Source: Lumbricus terrestris (Eukaryota; Annelida; Clitellata; Crassiclitellata; Lumbricidae). Taken from it: a DNA stretch of 64,000 nucleotides. Below, piece by piece: positions 56,301 through 64,000 of the stretch. The stretch's first letter is position 1; each line of letters begins with the position of its first letter. The position numbers were made by a program, and so were the translations under genes. The notes below the pieces were generated by a model. It made no database searches and had not been told where the DNA came from. It worked only from the letters and a program-made list of their open reading frames with translations. The stretch spans positions 20,133,169 to 20,197,168 of the forward strand of contig OX457036.1 of assembly GCA_949752735.1 (NCBI GenBank), read 5' to 3'.

Positions 56301-59300
56301 TTGGGGCCAGAATTTGGGTTGCTGGATTGCAGTCAGTTTGAAAACCCACCAAACTTTACCTAATGAACTATAAGACCTGAGAAGTAAAATGCTCCAGTAG
56401 TAACACGAGGTCATCAGGAAGAGAAGTCAAAGGGATGCAGGAGCACCTTGGAAGAACCTGTGATTCTCTCTCTGCAGTTTTTTTGGAGAGCGAACCAAGC
56501 GTAAACCATGATGAGAGCAACAAGCAAGGTGATGGGGTTAATGAGCAATCAGAAAAAGTGACTAAATTTAAAATGAATAATGCAGCAAATGTTAAGCTTA
56601 GAAACAGCAAAACACACTTGAATGCCTCAATAGTTTTTTAACAGATGCATACACACATGCCGAGTCAAATCTTTTAATTATTTCTTACTCACGTTGAAAC
56701 AAATTTCTCCACTTTCTGCCATAGAGAAAATCCCTTTCTACGGAGTTCCACTATCTGGAAAATGCCGTTGTATCGCAGTTGTTTGCGAACTAAGACATCA
56801 TCAAACTGGTTTGGCTCTTTGTTGGCATTTGATTTGACACACCTGAAATTGCGAAAAATTACTTATATATATATATCAACTTGATGTACCAATAAATTTT
56901 TAAATCCAGCAATGTCTATATTTATAAAGTTGCATAATTAGTTTTCATTTCAAAAAGTACATTATACTAATGAATACGTAATATATCAAAAACGCCAACA
57001 GAATTACGAATTATAGTAGGATTGGATCTTGCTTTTGCTCATGCTGAGAGATACACCAAACAATCTTCTCAGTATACTGGCAAGGGCAAGCAATATTGCT
57101 TAAAAACAAAGTTCTTCGCTTGGATTTTACAAGACCAATTTCGTCCTTGGAGACATGCTTCTTGACACTGCTCGATGCTCATTTGAATTTGTTTATTGCA
57201 CATAACAGGTAATACGGCTGGCTACAGTCATGAATCAACAAGAACCATGCAACAGGAACGAAGAAAAGCTTACCAGAAATACTAACTTTGACCACTCTGT
57301 CCTGATTATTACTCAGTATTTGCTAGTTACTTAAATTCTTTGCCTACTCACCGAATGAAATGTGGATGACCTCTAGTCACTTTCTGTACGAGTTCATTCA
57401 ATGAATTCTACAAAAATCACGAATAGTTTCTATGCAGCTACATAAAAAACTGCACAATATTATTAGTTCTTAGGCAAAGTATTTATGCACTGAAGCCAAT
57501 TTCCAAACCAGTATGCCTATGTGGAGCCGATATCTAACTCACCAACCCAAATAGAACAGATTATTGCCTATAAAATGTTCATAGGCTTTGGCAAGCTAGC
57601 AGGGCTAGAAGACTAGTGATGGTAAGGTTAATGATCCATGAGTCAAACTGCTTGCTTAAAAAACAAAACAAGTACATTTCTATATCCCATCATTGGACAT
57701 AGGAAACATTATTAATTGCAATGTTTGATATGGTTTTCAGTTCATTAAAGAATTCCCTGACCATTTTCTAAGCTATCTAATCTATACTTGTTTCACATGC
57801 TTTCACAGCTGAAAAGTTATGTATTTTAGCCTCAATATGAATGTAATTTACAAAATGCAAACAGAAAATACCTACGTAATGTATCACCAGAGAAAGAAAG
57901 CAGTGTACATACCCGAAAGTACTGTGTCATAGTTGTCCGATAGGAATCCACCTTAGATTCCTTCCTAAAGACAAAGTTGAAAAAATAAGTATCTTATACC
58001 TGTACTCCTCTCTTAAACATGTTTATAGGCAGATATTTTCTTTCCCCCCCCAGTAAATTCCGTTTTAATTAAAAATAGTTGTCTTATAAGTGTTTAAATC
58101 AATTGGAATTAACAATGCCACTGTTCATTATTGCTGCTACTGACTGCATTCATCAATATGAGTTGCTCTTTTAAATATTCAATAGGTATGTATGAATACG
58201 TTAAAGACAAACAGTGCAATATACATTATACAGTACATAATATGCATATTATGCATCAGCGTTCTTACATGGCACATTGAAGATATAACTTGCTCTTGTG
58301 AATTCTTGAAGAACAGTTGCACCAAATCTACTTTTTGGCGCCATAACAAATGTGCGCAGGACAAAAGCGTGCAGACAAATGCGCTCAGACAAAAGCGTGC
58401 TACAGAAACTAACATAGAGCTACCATGCAAATCCTATCTATGTTGCACTGTTTGATGTTTAATAGAGCAAAACTACATTTAAAAACAAGAACAGAAGAGA
58501 ATTTTTTAAATAATTGCAATTATACCTATCTGTCTGTCCCGAGGTAGTGGCGATTTCAGCAGACACTAAATGTGAAATGAAGTTCAGCTGACTTCCCATC
58601 ATGCACCGCTTTAGGTCATCTCCAAGACGATCACGATTCTTCTCAATAAAATGATCAGCACTGTAACTAACCTGCAAAGACAAAATGTCACTAACTTATG
58701 TAAAGATTTAGTGAAGTCTGCAATAACCACAGAAGCCATTCAACAACTGTAATATACTGTATTTGAAATACTGACTTAATTATGCTATTTTCGTGGACTT
58801 TTTCACATCCTTGTATTTCTTAAATTGCTGAGCTCAGGTGTTTATGAAGCGGCTGAAACAAAATATAACAGAATGCAGGCAGCTTCTTACTTCTCTGCTA
58901 GTTCCCAAGAATTAGGTAGATTTACATCTGAACTTATCAATACAATACTTTAACATCGAGAGTGAACTTCCTGTGACTCAGAAGCCAATACAAATCGTCA
59001 TCAGAGTGTTAAGAAATATTCCAAAACTAATCTTCCATCTGGATCCATCAGATCTTGATTGGGTCTAACTTATCTGCCTAAATGATTACAATGCTCATAA
59101 ATATCTTCACAATTTTGTTTCAGCCGCTTCGTGTATGACAATAGTGTGGCACTAAACAAATGTCTCACATTAGATCAGACAAACATTTAATACAACAAAA
59201 CAGAGATGGTGAGACAGAAACACATCTAACTGCACTACTAACTGGCTCACGTTAGCTACGTCGGTAAGAGAGCTGGCGGCTGCGCGTCTGTGGAAGAGAG

Positions 59301-62300
59301 CGTGCGGTCCGTGGTTCGAATCCCGAAGGTGGCTATTTCAGAGATTCAAAATCTCGGGCTAGCACGGTCCGTCCACGGGGACCTAAATGGCGTGGCGTCC
59401 ATTCAAACGAGCGAGCGGTGGTGAAGGATCTCACCCTCAGGGTCGAGGCCATAAGACAGCCGCTATATAAAAATCCGATTACATTTACATTTTACATTTA
59501 CACAACAACTTAGCTCTTCTGTAACGCGTAATGCATACCTTTCCAGCATAATGGTTCACACAAAACTTCAATGGATGTTTCTGTTCAGTGACTGAGAAGT
59601 GATGGCCATTCTTCAAGTATTTCGACCACTTTTCGAGCAATGTGCTGTTGCTTGCGCCAGGAACTCGACATTCTTCATCCAATAATTGTAGCATTCCAAC
59701 AGGAACCTAGTTCATTGCACATGCACCCATAAATCATTATTCATCTTCACAAAACATTAATTGCAGAATGTGAAAGACAGATGAAACAAACCCATTAGAT
59801 TAGCACAAAACTACAAACTAAATATATTTACGGAATTAATTCGGTCAAATTCCAAGTCATTCAACATAACTGAAATGCTGAAGTCTCGAACATTAAGATT
59901 AATTAATGTTGCCTGATCATTTTCAAAGTGATGCTGCTGATGCAAGATGTGAAAACTTAAGCATTTTCATTTCGTCAGAGCCTGCAAAACCACAATGTAA
60001 TTGAGCACAGTATACCACTGAAGTTTTGCCATCAAATTCTAATACAATAACATTTACAAGCTAATATTTCCGTGAAAAAAACAGCAAGAAATTCAGTAAA
60101 ATCAATTTATCAGTTAGGTTCTAGGATTTAGTAGTAATATTAATATTAAAAAGTCAACCACAACTGAAGAAGAAATAATAAAAGTAGCAATAATGGTTCA
60201 AAAATACTAATAACAACAATTGATGGAATAATATCAATAGCAATTGCTAGGAAACTAGTTACAGAAGCAGTAATAATATTTGGTAAGAAAGGCATTCCAG
60301 CTATATTAAGATGCATACTTGGAAGACCATGTTAAGGAGGTCGTCATTGCTTTCACAGGAAACGTTTTCGATGAGAATTCCTTCCAATTTGTAAAGTTCC
60401 GCTTCATGTTGAATCAAGCGTTTGTTGATCAAGTTCTGCAGTTTTTCATTGGTGAGATTAATGAGTAACTGTTCGAAGCCATTGTCTATACAGTTCTCAA
60501 ATCCAGACAGGTCCAAGATGCTAATGGTGTTCGTATTTGAGCTGAACAGAATCCCAAAGTAAATAAGCAAGTTAAAATGGATTGAACACTAATCGAAAAA
60601 ATTAATCAGAACTGAGCAGAGCTACTTGTAGCAAAAGTAATTTTTCACAGACATCACGAAAATGCTTTGCCAATTTATATTAACTAAAAAAACTGCATAT
60701 AACTTAAATTTTGTATATATCATCTAATTATACAATATACATATATTTTATAGATCTATATATTATGTCCATTTTACTTGAAGGGGTGCTATAGCGCAAT
60801 AGAGAAATAAATAAATAAATTATATACATATAATATATATATAATATAATATATATATTTAAGAAATAAAAAAAAACACGAAAAGTACTAAAATTTGGGG
60901 AAAATAAGTATAGGGAGAAGAAAACATACCTCTCGACCGACTTGGGTGCAATATTTTCGTTGGCTTTTCTAATGATCCATGTGAAAAGGTTGCTGTAGAG
61001 TATTTTAGCCAAAGCATCTCTTCCAGCTTCAGCCTCTTTTCTGTTCTTCAGACGAAGAACATTTTCATCTAAACAGATTTATCAGTTAACCATTGAGAAA
61101 CTGAGCATCAGTATCAGAAGTCGTTATAGTAGCTCCTGGTAGCAAACTGCTTTTTGAGCTTTGAACAACACAAACTCTTCACAAATGTTTATTATGCCAA
61201 ACATTTAATATGAGCATTTTCATCACGTGCGACTTGGTGGCCTATCGTAATGCGCTTGCTCACGGAGAAGGTGGTTGCGGGTTCGACTCTGGGTAATGAC
61301 CTTGGGCAAGTTGTTTACGCACACGTGCCTCTGTCACCATGCAGTATAATTTGGTACTGGCGTAAGCTGTGAAGTAAACGGCAAGTCCTGCGATACACTG
61401 GCCTTGTATCCAGGACCTTGGGATTCGTCCATTGCTGGCTCAAGGCTATTGAAAAGGAGATGAGTGTTTCTCTGTGTTCAACATGGAACTGGATGGACTT
61501 AACTTTTTTAACTATTTTCGTCACTTATCAATAATGGTCACTCATTCACTTACTTACATTTGCCAAAAACAACAACAGAAATAACCTACCATTAACAAAC
61601 GATGTATTCATTGTCAAAGCAGCAGCCAACTTCTCCAGATTAACCTTCAAGAGGTCAGATGCTGGAAAAAACCACATACAAATGGTTGCACATGTGTTCT
61701 TCCTTTACACTTGTAATTCTACATTTGGTAGCCACATAAACCAGCCTTACACAAAAACCTGTTATAATCAGGTGGTATTCTAAACATAAATAAACCACAT
61801 AAATAAATCTCTTATTCATCATGCATACTTATGCATCATCATTGGTATAATTAATATAGTGCTCAGTTTAATTATCAGTCTGAAGAATAAACTATAAATA
61901 AGATCTCAAGACTTGGACGTTATGTTTTACTATAATAACACCTGCCAAAAGTTCTCTAACCTTGAATATACTTGAAATATACATATAATAGATACACTGT
62001 ATGTCAGACATGCATTAAAAACAAATAGAATAACACTTCATACTGTAAAAAAGGTCATTAAACATCATTATAATTATACAAACATCCATCAGATCAAAAA
62101 CTTGTAAGATCATAATACAAAATAATTACCAGAGTGTAGCCATAGACAGCTTTCATTTGAAACTCTGACTCCATCAGAATTTTCCTCCTCATCAAATTCT
62201 ACGTTAGTGATCATAAGAATTCCAGCCAAACACGTATACAACATATTTTTGTCCTACAAAAGAAAAACCACGGTTTAGAGCCAACCAATCAGACAACCAA

Positions 62301-63714
62301 CCATTTACATTTTCTCAACAAAATCAAAGAAATTTACTGTTGAAAAGATACATTCCAGTATCTTGCATTCTAAGGTCAAAGTTACACAGATTGGATGTAC
62401 ATTATACAATTACTTTACTTATCTTAAACATCAAACTTTTTCAGAGCAATACTTTCAAGGGCTTGATTAGAACTACACAACTCACATCCTCTGAGAATCC
62501 TGTACTGTCAAGGACATCATTCATTTCAACGAAGTGCTTCTTGTTCTGGTCTTTCTCAAACTGAGTCTGCTGAAATGCACGGCAAGAACCATTCAGAATC
62601 CTGCAAAAAATACACAACTCCAAAAATTTACACAAAGAGTTATTCAAGCAAATAAAGTAAATAAATAATAAACTGTCTCTGAAATTTAAACAGTAAAAAT
62701 GAACTTCACAGCAACAAATCAGTGACTATGAAATGGAAAAGCAAATGGTCGAGAGAGCAGCCAATAAAATTAGACTGGGTAATTGGGTAACTGGGTAATT
62801 TATATTATGATCTTACAAGTTTTTGATCTGATGGATGTTTGTTTATAATGATGTTTATTGACCTGTTTACAGTATGAAGTGTTATTGGATTTGCCTATTG
62901 AAATATGAGCCACATATAGAGTCTAGTAAATAACAAACAATTTGCTCAACTGCAAAGAAAATAACATTTATTTCTTAGCATGATTCAGCAATTTGCGGGT
63001 GGAAACAGAAACCTAACCCAAAGGTTCAGAATGTCCACTAAGTAGTTTTGCCCCTATTTATTTTCAAGTGCATCAAGAGGTGTCCCCTCTCACTATTTCC
63101 AATAGCTAACATTTTGCTAGCAAATTTTGCACCAGTTAAACATATGCAATGCAATGTAATGTTAATCATTTCTATAGCGCCACTCACAGGCCGTACCATT
63201 CAGCAGCGCTCCCCATGCAATAACCCCGAGAGAAAAAATAAGTCTTAAGAAGAGAGAGATGTAGTTAGTGATCCAGAAAGGAGATTCCCAGTGCAGAGTG
63301 GAGGGAAGGGAATTCCATAAAGAGGGCCCAATGAGGATTACGTTTGAGCAATAGGTCCCAGCTTGTGGAACAAACAAGTCAGATCTATCCAGAGAAAGGA
63401 GCGGTCGATGAGATGATGCAGAGATAGGAGAAGGAATGAGATCCTGAGATATTATATTAAACATATAATTTGTACCAGGGATTTCTGATATTTTATATCT
63501 TTATGAAAAAATTTGACATAACTGATAAGCCATGTTTTGCAAATCTTGTACAACTGACCAAGTTACCTATGCAATCCAGCATCTTCCAACTGGTAATATC
63601 GCAGTTTCTCCTCTGCCATACCATCAAACAGGTAATAGAAAACGTGGAAGTTCTTCTCTCCATCCGATCGATGCACTACCCGCGATTTTTCCAACAGGTA
63701 CTCCGAAATCAGTG
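37756..63714 (-). CDS. CHS: Myosin-motor chitin synthase (copy B), N-terminus outside window
   Basis: Fusion of an N-terminal myosin head and IQ motif with a full chitin synthase. Twenty-five exons join in consistent phase: 13 motor exons (63714 down to 55489, 581 codons) and 12 synthase exons (51176 down to 37756, 1,618 codons). In the synthase part, counted from the acidic exon: acidic region 1-57, membrane spans to about 540, CATMWHE about 588-594, DGDVDF about 805-810, GEDRW 908-912, QRRRW 946-950, a second membrane cluster, a Ser/Asp linker and a tail. Likely at the apical plasma membrane, using UDP-GlcNAc, with the motor contacting actin. P-loop and switch I lie upstream of 63714. Related fusions are known in lophotrochozoans. 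A LINE sits in the motor-synthase intron. Confidence 0.92.
39309..40764 (-). CDS. CHS copy B exon 11 (GEDRW, QRRRW)
   Basis: 1,456 bp, acceptor tttcag, donor gtgaga. Encodes [27 protein letters not shown], a cluster of membrane spans, a linker with [14 protein letters not shown], then [16 protein letters not shown] and [17 protein letters not shown] spans. Confidence 0.9.
41300..41341. repeat. (TA)n microsatellite, copy B intron 10
   Basis: About 20 uninterrupted TA units. Absent at the homologous place in copy A, which has a different AT-rich palindromic stretch near 12140-12190. Confidence 0.95.
41491..41827 (-). CDS. CHS copy B exon 10 (DGDVDF)
   Basis: 337 bp, acceptor aacag, donor gtaaga. 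Encodes [34 protein letters not shown] and [12 protein letters not shown]; almost the same protein as copy A. Confidence 0.9.
41995..42160 (-). repeat. Decayed tandem copies of the exon 9 end, copy B intron 9
   Basis: On the minus strand three units resemble the exon 9 terminus plus donor: ATATTTGAGAATGCGGAGG, ATATTTGAGACTGGAGAG and AAATCTCCTTGAGGTATGAT, spaced by CATGGAGATA-like text. Confidence 0.55.
42271..42495 (-). CDS. CHS copy B exon 9
   Basis: 225 bp, acceptor cacag, donor gtatga. Encodes [20 protein letters not shown] and ends [10 protein letters not shown]. One codon shorter than in copy A. Confidence 0.85.
42718..42783 (+). repeat. Short LINE/SINE 3' tail fragment
   Basis: GGTAGCGCCTCTGAAAGTTC and TTGAAGGGGCGCTATATAAA, the tail shared by family 1 SINEs and L2-like ends in this window. 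Confidence 0.65.
43241..43394 (-). CDS. CHS copy B exon 8
   Basis: 154 bp, acceptor ggtag, donor GTGAGC. Encodes [19 protein letters not shown] and [10 protein letters not shown]. Confidence 0.85.
43656..44204. mobile_element. Tc1/mariner-like element with about 90-bp inverted repeats
   Basis: Ends AATCGGGGCCCCTTTTTATA and complement, flanked by TA on both sides (43654-43655, 44205-44206). Inverted similarity extends through GATAATTATCTCAGGAT. It contains the transposase fragment listed next. Located in intron 7 of copy B; copy A lacks it. Confidence 0.75.
43828..44010 (-). pseudogene. N-terminal helix-turn-helix of a mariner-type transposase
   Basis: Starts [20 protein letters not shown] and contains [20 protein letters not shown] then [11 protein letters not shown]. 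The pattern (KGW...GLNKLL.KI..TGS..R..GSG) is that of the DNA-binding domain of mariner-like transposases. The catalytic DDE/D domain is missing, so this is an internally deleted copy. Confidence 0.6.
44351..44453 (-). CDS. CHS copy B exon 7 (FFDDCM)
   Basis: 103 bp, acceptor tttag, donor gtaggc. Encodes [20 protein letters not shown] and SVIDEAAR. Confidence 0.85.
45382..45593 (-). mobile_element. L2/CR1-like LINE 3' end
   Basis: On the minus strand a C-terminal ORF2 fragment reads [13 protein letters not shown] then [15 protein letters not shown], followed by GGAGCGCCTCTGAGTAGG, GGGGCACTATATAAAT and a (GATT)n tail. Confidence 0.75.
45621..45700 (-). CDS. CHS copy B exon 6
   Basis: 80 bp, acceptor acag, donor gtaccg. 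Encodes [20 protein letters not shown] and YYEFE. Confidence 0.85.
45826..45893. repeat. Near-perfect palindrome, about 30-bp arms
   Basis: Centre TTATATTATAA; arms AGTTGCGTGTGGCAAAGTAA and complement with few mismatches and almost no loop. Copy B intron 5, between exons 5 and 6. Confidence 0.8.
46171..46446 (-). CDS. CHS copy B exon 5 (GC donor)
   Basis: 276 bp, acceptor tgtag. Encodes [19 protein letters not shown] and [15 protein letters not shown]. The only donor that keeps frame is CAG|GCAAGT, the same GC donor as in copy A. Six codons shorter than copy A in the acidic linker. Confidence 0.85.
47183..48249 (-). CDS. CHS copy B exon 4 (multispan membrane block)
   Basis: 1,067 bp, acceptor ttcag, donor gtaaga. 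Encodes several spans, a luminal loop with NSSFNST sequons, [18 protein letters not shown] and [14 protein letters not shown]. One codon shorter than in copy A. Confidence 0.9.
48684..48815 (-). CDS. CHS copy B exon 3
   Basis: 132 bp, acceptor tgcag, donor gtaggt. Encodes [20 protein letters not shown] and [13 protein letters not shown]. Confidence 0.85.
48943..49092 (-). mobile_element. tRNA-derived SINE, family 1, tRNA head missing
   Basis: Shares the body and tail of the 6963 copy (TTGCCCAAGGTCCTTACGCG, TATAGCGCCCCTTCAAGC as read on the plus strand) but lacks the tRNA-like head, so it is a 5' truncated insertion. Confidence 0.75.
50132..50309 (-). CDS. CHS copy B exon 2
   Basis: 178 bp, acceptor tgtag, donor gtaagt. 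Encodes [18 protein letters not shown] and the span [17 protein letters not shown]. Confidence 0.85.
51007..51176 (-). CDS. CHS copy B exon 1 (acidic)
   Basis: Acceptor ttaag, phase 0 in, donor gtaaga, phase 2 out. Encodes [18 protein letters not shown] and ends in a run of 14 glutamates before VSENERA. Links the motor to the membrane block. Confidence 0.85.
51643..54555 (-). CDS. LINE ORF2: AP endonuclease and reverse transcriptase
   Basis: 970 residues, uninterrupted. N-terminal endonuclease motifs: [43 protein letters not shown]. Reverse transcriptase motifs: [53 protein letters not shown], and KFADDTKL (catalytic FADD). The C-terminal [19 protein letters not shown] and [16 protein letters not shown] blocks are typical of the CR1/L2 group. 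The first methionine may not be the true start because the ORF overlaps ORF1. Confidence 0.9.
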   Translation of the reverse strand: MEVSGERSAGRHEDCEAEKILNNKNLSMRTASNLKAFYTNARSVVNIDKRTELELYVEKEKPDIIGITESWANESIQDSELELEGYAMFRKDRDIQGARGHGGGVLLYIKDCITALERSDLKDDRFKESVWCEIRNKSEALLVGVCYRVPDSSKESDTGLHELIGKATKMSCIIMGDFNHHIDWETREGKSKADELFLECMDESFLTQHVTEPTRGDNTLDLVVSTEEYLVEEVIVGEEFGTSDHRIIRFVVKGEFEKEIAAYQKRYNYFKADYDKVRSTMQGKGLVSRLANLNLNEKWKQFVSCMKEVVEESIPVLKRTNKRRPWVNKEVQKARRTKKKAWKRMQQIRQTKFCELDECALLKLEQAKDKYIKKRNSAKAINRKAIMKYEEKLSQNIKMDSKSFYRYMKSKQKRKDKVGPLKDNLGQIVTENEETAEMLNKYFGSVLTKEDITNIPEPNKLFEGSDDQKLTDVYISKEVVIKMLENLKEDKTPGIDEIHPKFLKEVRYEVGSILADTFNESMKSGVIPRDWRDAIVTPLFKKGNRSETSNYRPISLTCIICKVLEQIVKRSMIEHLNENELINNSQHGFMKGRSCLTNLLDFFEDVYDNLDKNNSVDLIYLDFAKAFDKVPHKRLAKKLQACGIEGCLLNWVTNWLKGRRQQVRVMGKNSSWIDVTSGVPQGSVLGPLLFVIFINDIDEGIVSKISKFADDTKLCAKVNNEEEANTLRNDLERLYKWSEDWNMLFNVDKCAVMHMGRKNMGFEYGMGDRKLRTTEEEKDLGVIIHKSAKPSRQCREAANKANKVLGHIKRTVVSREKNIILKLFKTLVRPHLEYCVQAWSPYTQEDKQVLEKVQRRATKMIRGYGTLTYEERLIKCGLTTLEKRRCRGDLIETYKLMTNKEITPHSRFFQLSDNRGLRGHQYKIFRKSEGAIKQRFFSSRTVKAWNELSEETVSVETLINFKAKLGQIGF
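54492..55256 (-). CDS. LINE ORF1 protein (coiled coil, RNA-binding type)
   Basis: 254 residues starting [20 protein letters not shown]. Residues 1-100 are a heptad-rich coiled coil; later blocks [20 protein letters not shown] and [19 protein letters not shown] resemble the RRM-like part of ORF1 proteins that coat element RNA. Overlaps the ORF2 start by 64 bp in another frame, suggesting translation by reinitiation. Confidence 0.75.
   Translation of the reverse strand: MENRNEVHERRIAELEKKFEGLMALTKAEEMESTKKYNEQQAKMDHMAESLEKIITTEEAGTIEAKTEAWSEIVKLKVDKELMAVTQKVKGVEKQIVLRIEEDKMKERKKNNVVIHRMAESKETDEKEKNKEDRKATIYLINEVLKVPCEDKDLKRVFRLGKPAGEEKQRPLLIEFKDGTIKNKVLENLSRLRNADEQLKQISVAHDMTEIERKQCRELVKECKEKQKKEESGEWRYQVRGLPGDMRIVKLRKY
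55489..55725 (-). CDS. Myosin exon M13 (lever arm, single IQ)
   Basis: Acceptor ttgcag. Encodes [20 protein letters not shown] then [13 protein letters not shown], one IQ-like light-chain binding site, and a Ser-rich linker. The donor is most likely gtaggt at 55484-55488 (phase 0), just before an in-frame stop; an earlier phase-0 GT cannot be excluded. Confidence 0.75.
55983..56097 (-). CDS. Myosin head exon M12 (converter)
   Basis: 115 bp, acceptor tttag, donor gtatgt. Encodes a [14 protein letters not shown] stretch and EEFTFGKTM. It joins IFLRQHAF of the next exon to make the GKTKVFLR-like end of the converter. Confidence 0.9.
56693..56842 (-). CDS. Myosin head exon M11 (RCVKSN, SH helix region)
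   Basis: 150 bp, acceptor ttcag, donor gtgagt. Encodes [20 protein letters not shown] and [17 protein letters not shown], matching RCIKPN....FD..LV..QLR..G..E.V.. of myosins. Confidence 0.9.
57352..57407 (-). CDS. Myosin head exon M10
   Basis: 56 bp, acceptor tgtag, donor gtgagt. Encodes [19 protein letters not shown], leading into RC of the next exon to form the HFIRC.K.N motif. Confidence 0.85.
57913..57964 (-). CDS. Myosin head exon M9 (short)
   Basis: 52 bp, acceptor tttag, donor gtatgt. Encodes [17 protein letters not shown], the T....F..L segment after loop 2. Confidence 0.75.
58526..58671 (-). CDS. Myosin head exon M8
   Basis: Acceptor ttgcag, donor gtataa. Encodes [20 protein letters not shown], matching V.Y....F.EKNRD.L. 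The following loop 2 region is short. Confidence 0.9.
59241..59503 (+). mobile_element. tRNA-derived SINE, family 2, well preserved
   Basis: A-box-like GTTAGCTACGTCGGTAAGAG and B box GGTTCGAATCC, then GGTGGCTATTTCAG and GGACCTAAATGGCGTGGCGT, ending GCTATATAAAAATCCGATTA with an ACATTT-type tail. In the intron before exon M8 reading plus to minus. Confidence 0.85.
59539..59706 (-). CDS. Myosin head exon M7 (lower 50K, HYAGK)
   Basis: 168 bp, phase 0 at both ends. Encodes [20 protein letters not shown] and [10 protein letters not shown], matching G.L.LLDEE...P and HYAGKV. Confidence 0.9.
60319..60541 (-). CDS. Myosin head exon M6 (switch II and relay helix)
   Basis: 223 bp, acceptor ttcag, donor gtatgc. 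Encodes [20 protein letters not shown] and [23 protein letters not shown] is switch II (canonical DI.GFE) and the following text is the relay helix. Confidence 0.9.
60777..60835 (+). repeat. LINE/SINE tail remnant
   Basis: CTTGAAGGGGTGCTATAGCG followed by (AAAT)n. Same tail family as at 42718. Confidence 0.55.
60930..61068 (-). CDS. Myosin head exon M5
   Basis: 139 bp, acceptor tttag, donor gtatgt. Encodes [20 protein letters not shown] then IIRKANENI, the RDALAK.LY..LF.WIV segment common to myosins. Confidence 0.9.
61228..61510 (+). mobile_element. tRNA-derived SINE, family 3
   Basis: Head GCGACTTGGTGGCCTATCG with A-box features, B box GGGTTCGACTCTG, then CCTTGGGCAAGTTGTTTACG and a unique 3' half. 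Between exons M4 and M5. Confidence 0.75.
61590..61661 (-). CDS. Myosin head exon M4
   Basis: 72 bp, acceptor tccag, donor gtaggt. Encodes [20 protein letters not shown], the LLGV....L..ALT helix. Confidence 0.85.
62130..62253 (-). CDS. Myosin head exon M3
   Basis: Acceptor tgtag, donor gtaatt. Encodes [20 protein letters not shown], corresponding to the myosin ILAAILHLGNI.F segment, diverged from the usual HLGNI text. Confidence 0.85.
62486..62600 (-). CDS. Myosin head exon M2
   Basis: Acceptor ttgcag, donor gtgagt. Encodes [20 protein letters not shown] and [15 protein letters not shown], matching the YLN...D...F..M..A...GFS segment of the upper 50K domain. Confidence 0.85.
63158..63466 (-). 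mobile_element. CR1/L2-like LINE 3' end
   Basis: Minus-strand frame reads [15 protein letters not shown] and [13 protein letters not shown], the C-terminus of CR1/L2-type ORF2, followed by GGAGCGCTGCTGAATGGTAC and GGCGCTATAGAAATG. Different subfamily from the 45382 copy. Confidence 0.75.
63567..63714 (-). CDS. Myosin head exon M1 (first in window)
   Basis: Acceptor tacag, donor gtaact. Encodes [20 protein letters not shown], then [12 protein letters not shown], the stretch following switch I in myosins (consensus [18 protein letters not shown]). Confidence 0.9.
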
Positions 63715-64000
63715 CTGTACAAAGACATCAAGCGTAACATAAGATTTACACAAATGTAGACAGTACAGAGCTTGAATAATGCAGTGAAACTTATGGTGCT
63801 GTCCTTAACAGAAAAAGCCAATAACTGTTTTATAATGAATTACCTTATAACAAGGCCATTAATTTACTACATGTAGAGGTCAGTGAAAGTGGGGGATCTA
63901 ATTTCTTAACTGTGTTATAAATCAGAATTTGTGTCGTAATTGATCAAGTTACATGTATGTTTCAGTGTACACAATATGGTGTAATGGCATTATATAGACT

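Noticed and set aside
1..64000. CRISPR arrays, prokaryotic operons, ribosome binding sites, rRNA
   Set aside because: None seen; gene structure with GT/GC-AG introns is eukaryotic throughout.

Overview
This window looks like animal nuclear DNA, most likely from a marine lophotrochozoan such as a mollusc or brachiopod. It is AT-rich and intron-rich. It carries chitin synthase genes, one of them fused to an N-terminal myosin motor, and many tRNA-derived SINEs, non-LTR retrotransposons and short inverted-repeat transposons. The myosin-chitin synthase fusion is best known from lophotrochozoans, but other animals that make chitin cannot be excluded from this sequence alone. No bacterial genes, operons, CRISPR arrays or true tRNA/rRNA genes were seen.

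Layout. (1) 348-5759, plus strand: the last seven exons seen of an EPS8-family gene (actin capping and signalling adaptor). It stops just after its SH3 domain; its 5' part lies off the left edge. (2) 8087-30324, minus strand: chitin synthase copy A, 12 exons and 1,618 codons, with every splice phase consistent and no myosin exons upstream of it. (3) 30325-37755: a transposon-filled spacer holding a decayed inverted-repeat transposon with the remains of an uncharacterised gene. (4) 37756-51176, minus strand: chitin synthase copy B, also 12 exons and 1,618 codons. (5) 55489-63714, minus strand: 13 exons of a myosin head and IQ motif that splice in frame into copy B. The start of the motor (P-loop, switch I) lies beyond the right edge. 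A CR1-like LINE with open ORF1 and ORF2 sits in the intron joining motor and synthase.

How the genes may work together. Both synthase copies have the family hallmarks: a multispanning N-terminal membrane block, a GT2-type catalytic core (CATMWHE, DGDVDF, GEDRW, QRRRW), a second membrane cluster, an acidic/serine linker and a cytosolic tail. The tandem duplication covers the synthase exons but not the motor exons. The first exon of both copies begins in phase 0 behind a good acceptor, so the single motor could in principle be spliced to either copy. That is an inference that transcripts could test. Chitin synthase and EPS8 are both linked in the literature to actin-rich apical protrusions, so their tail-to-tail placement is suggestive only.

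The two copies act as internal controls for each other: several insertions in the introns of copy A have a visible empty site in copy B. Copy A spans 22.2 kb and copy B 13.4 kb for the same exons, and most of the difference is mobile DNA.
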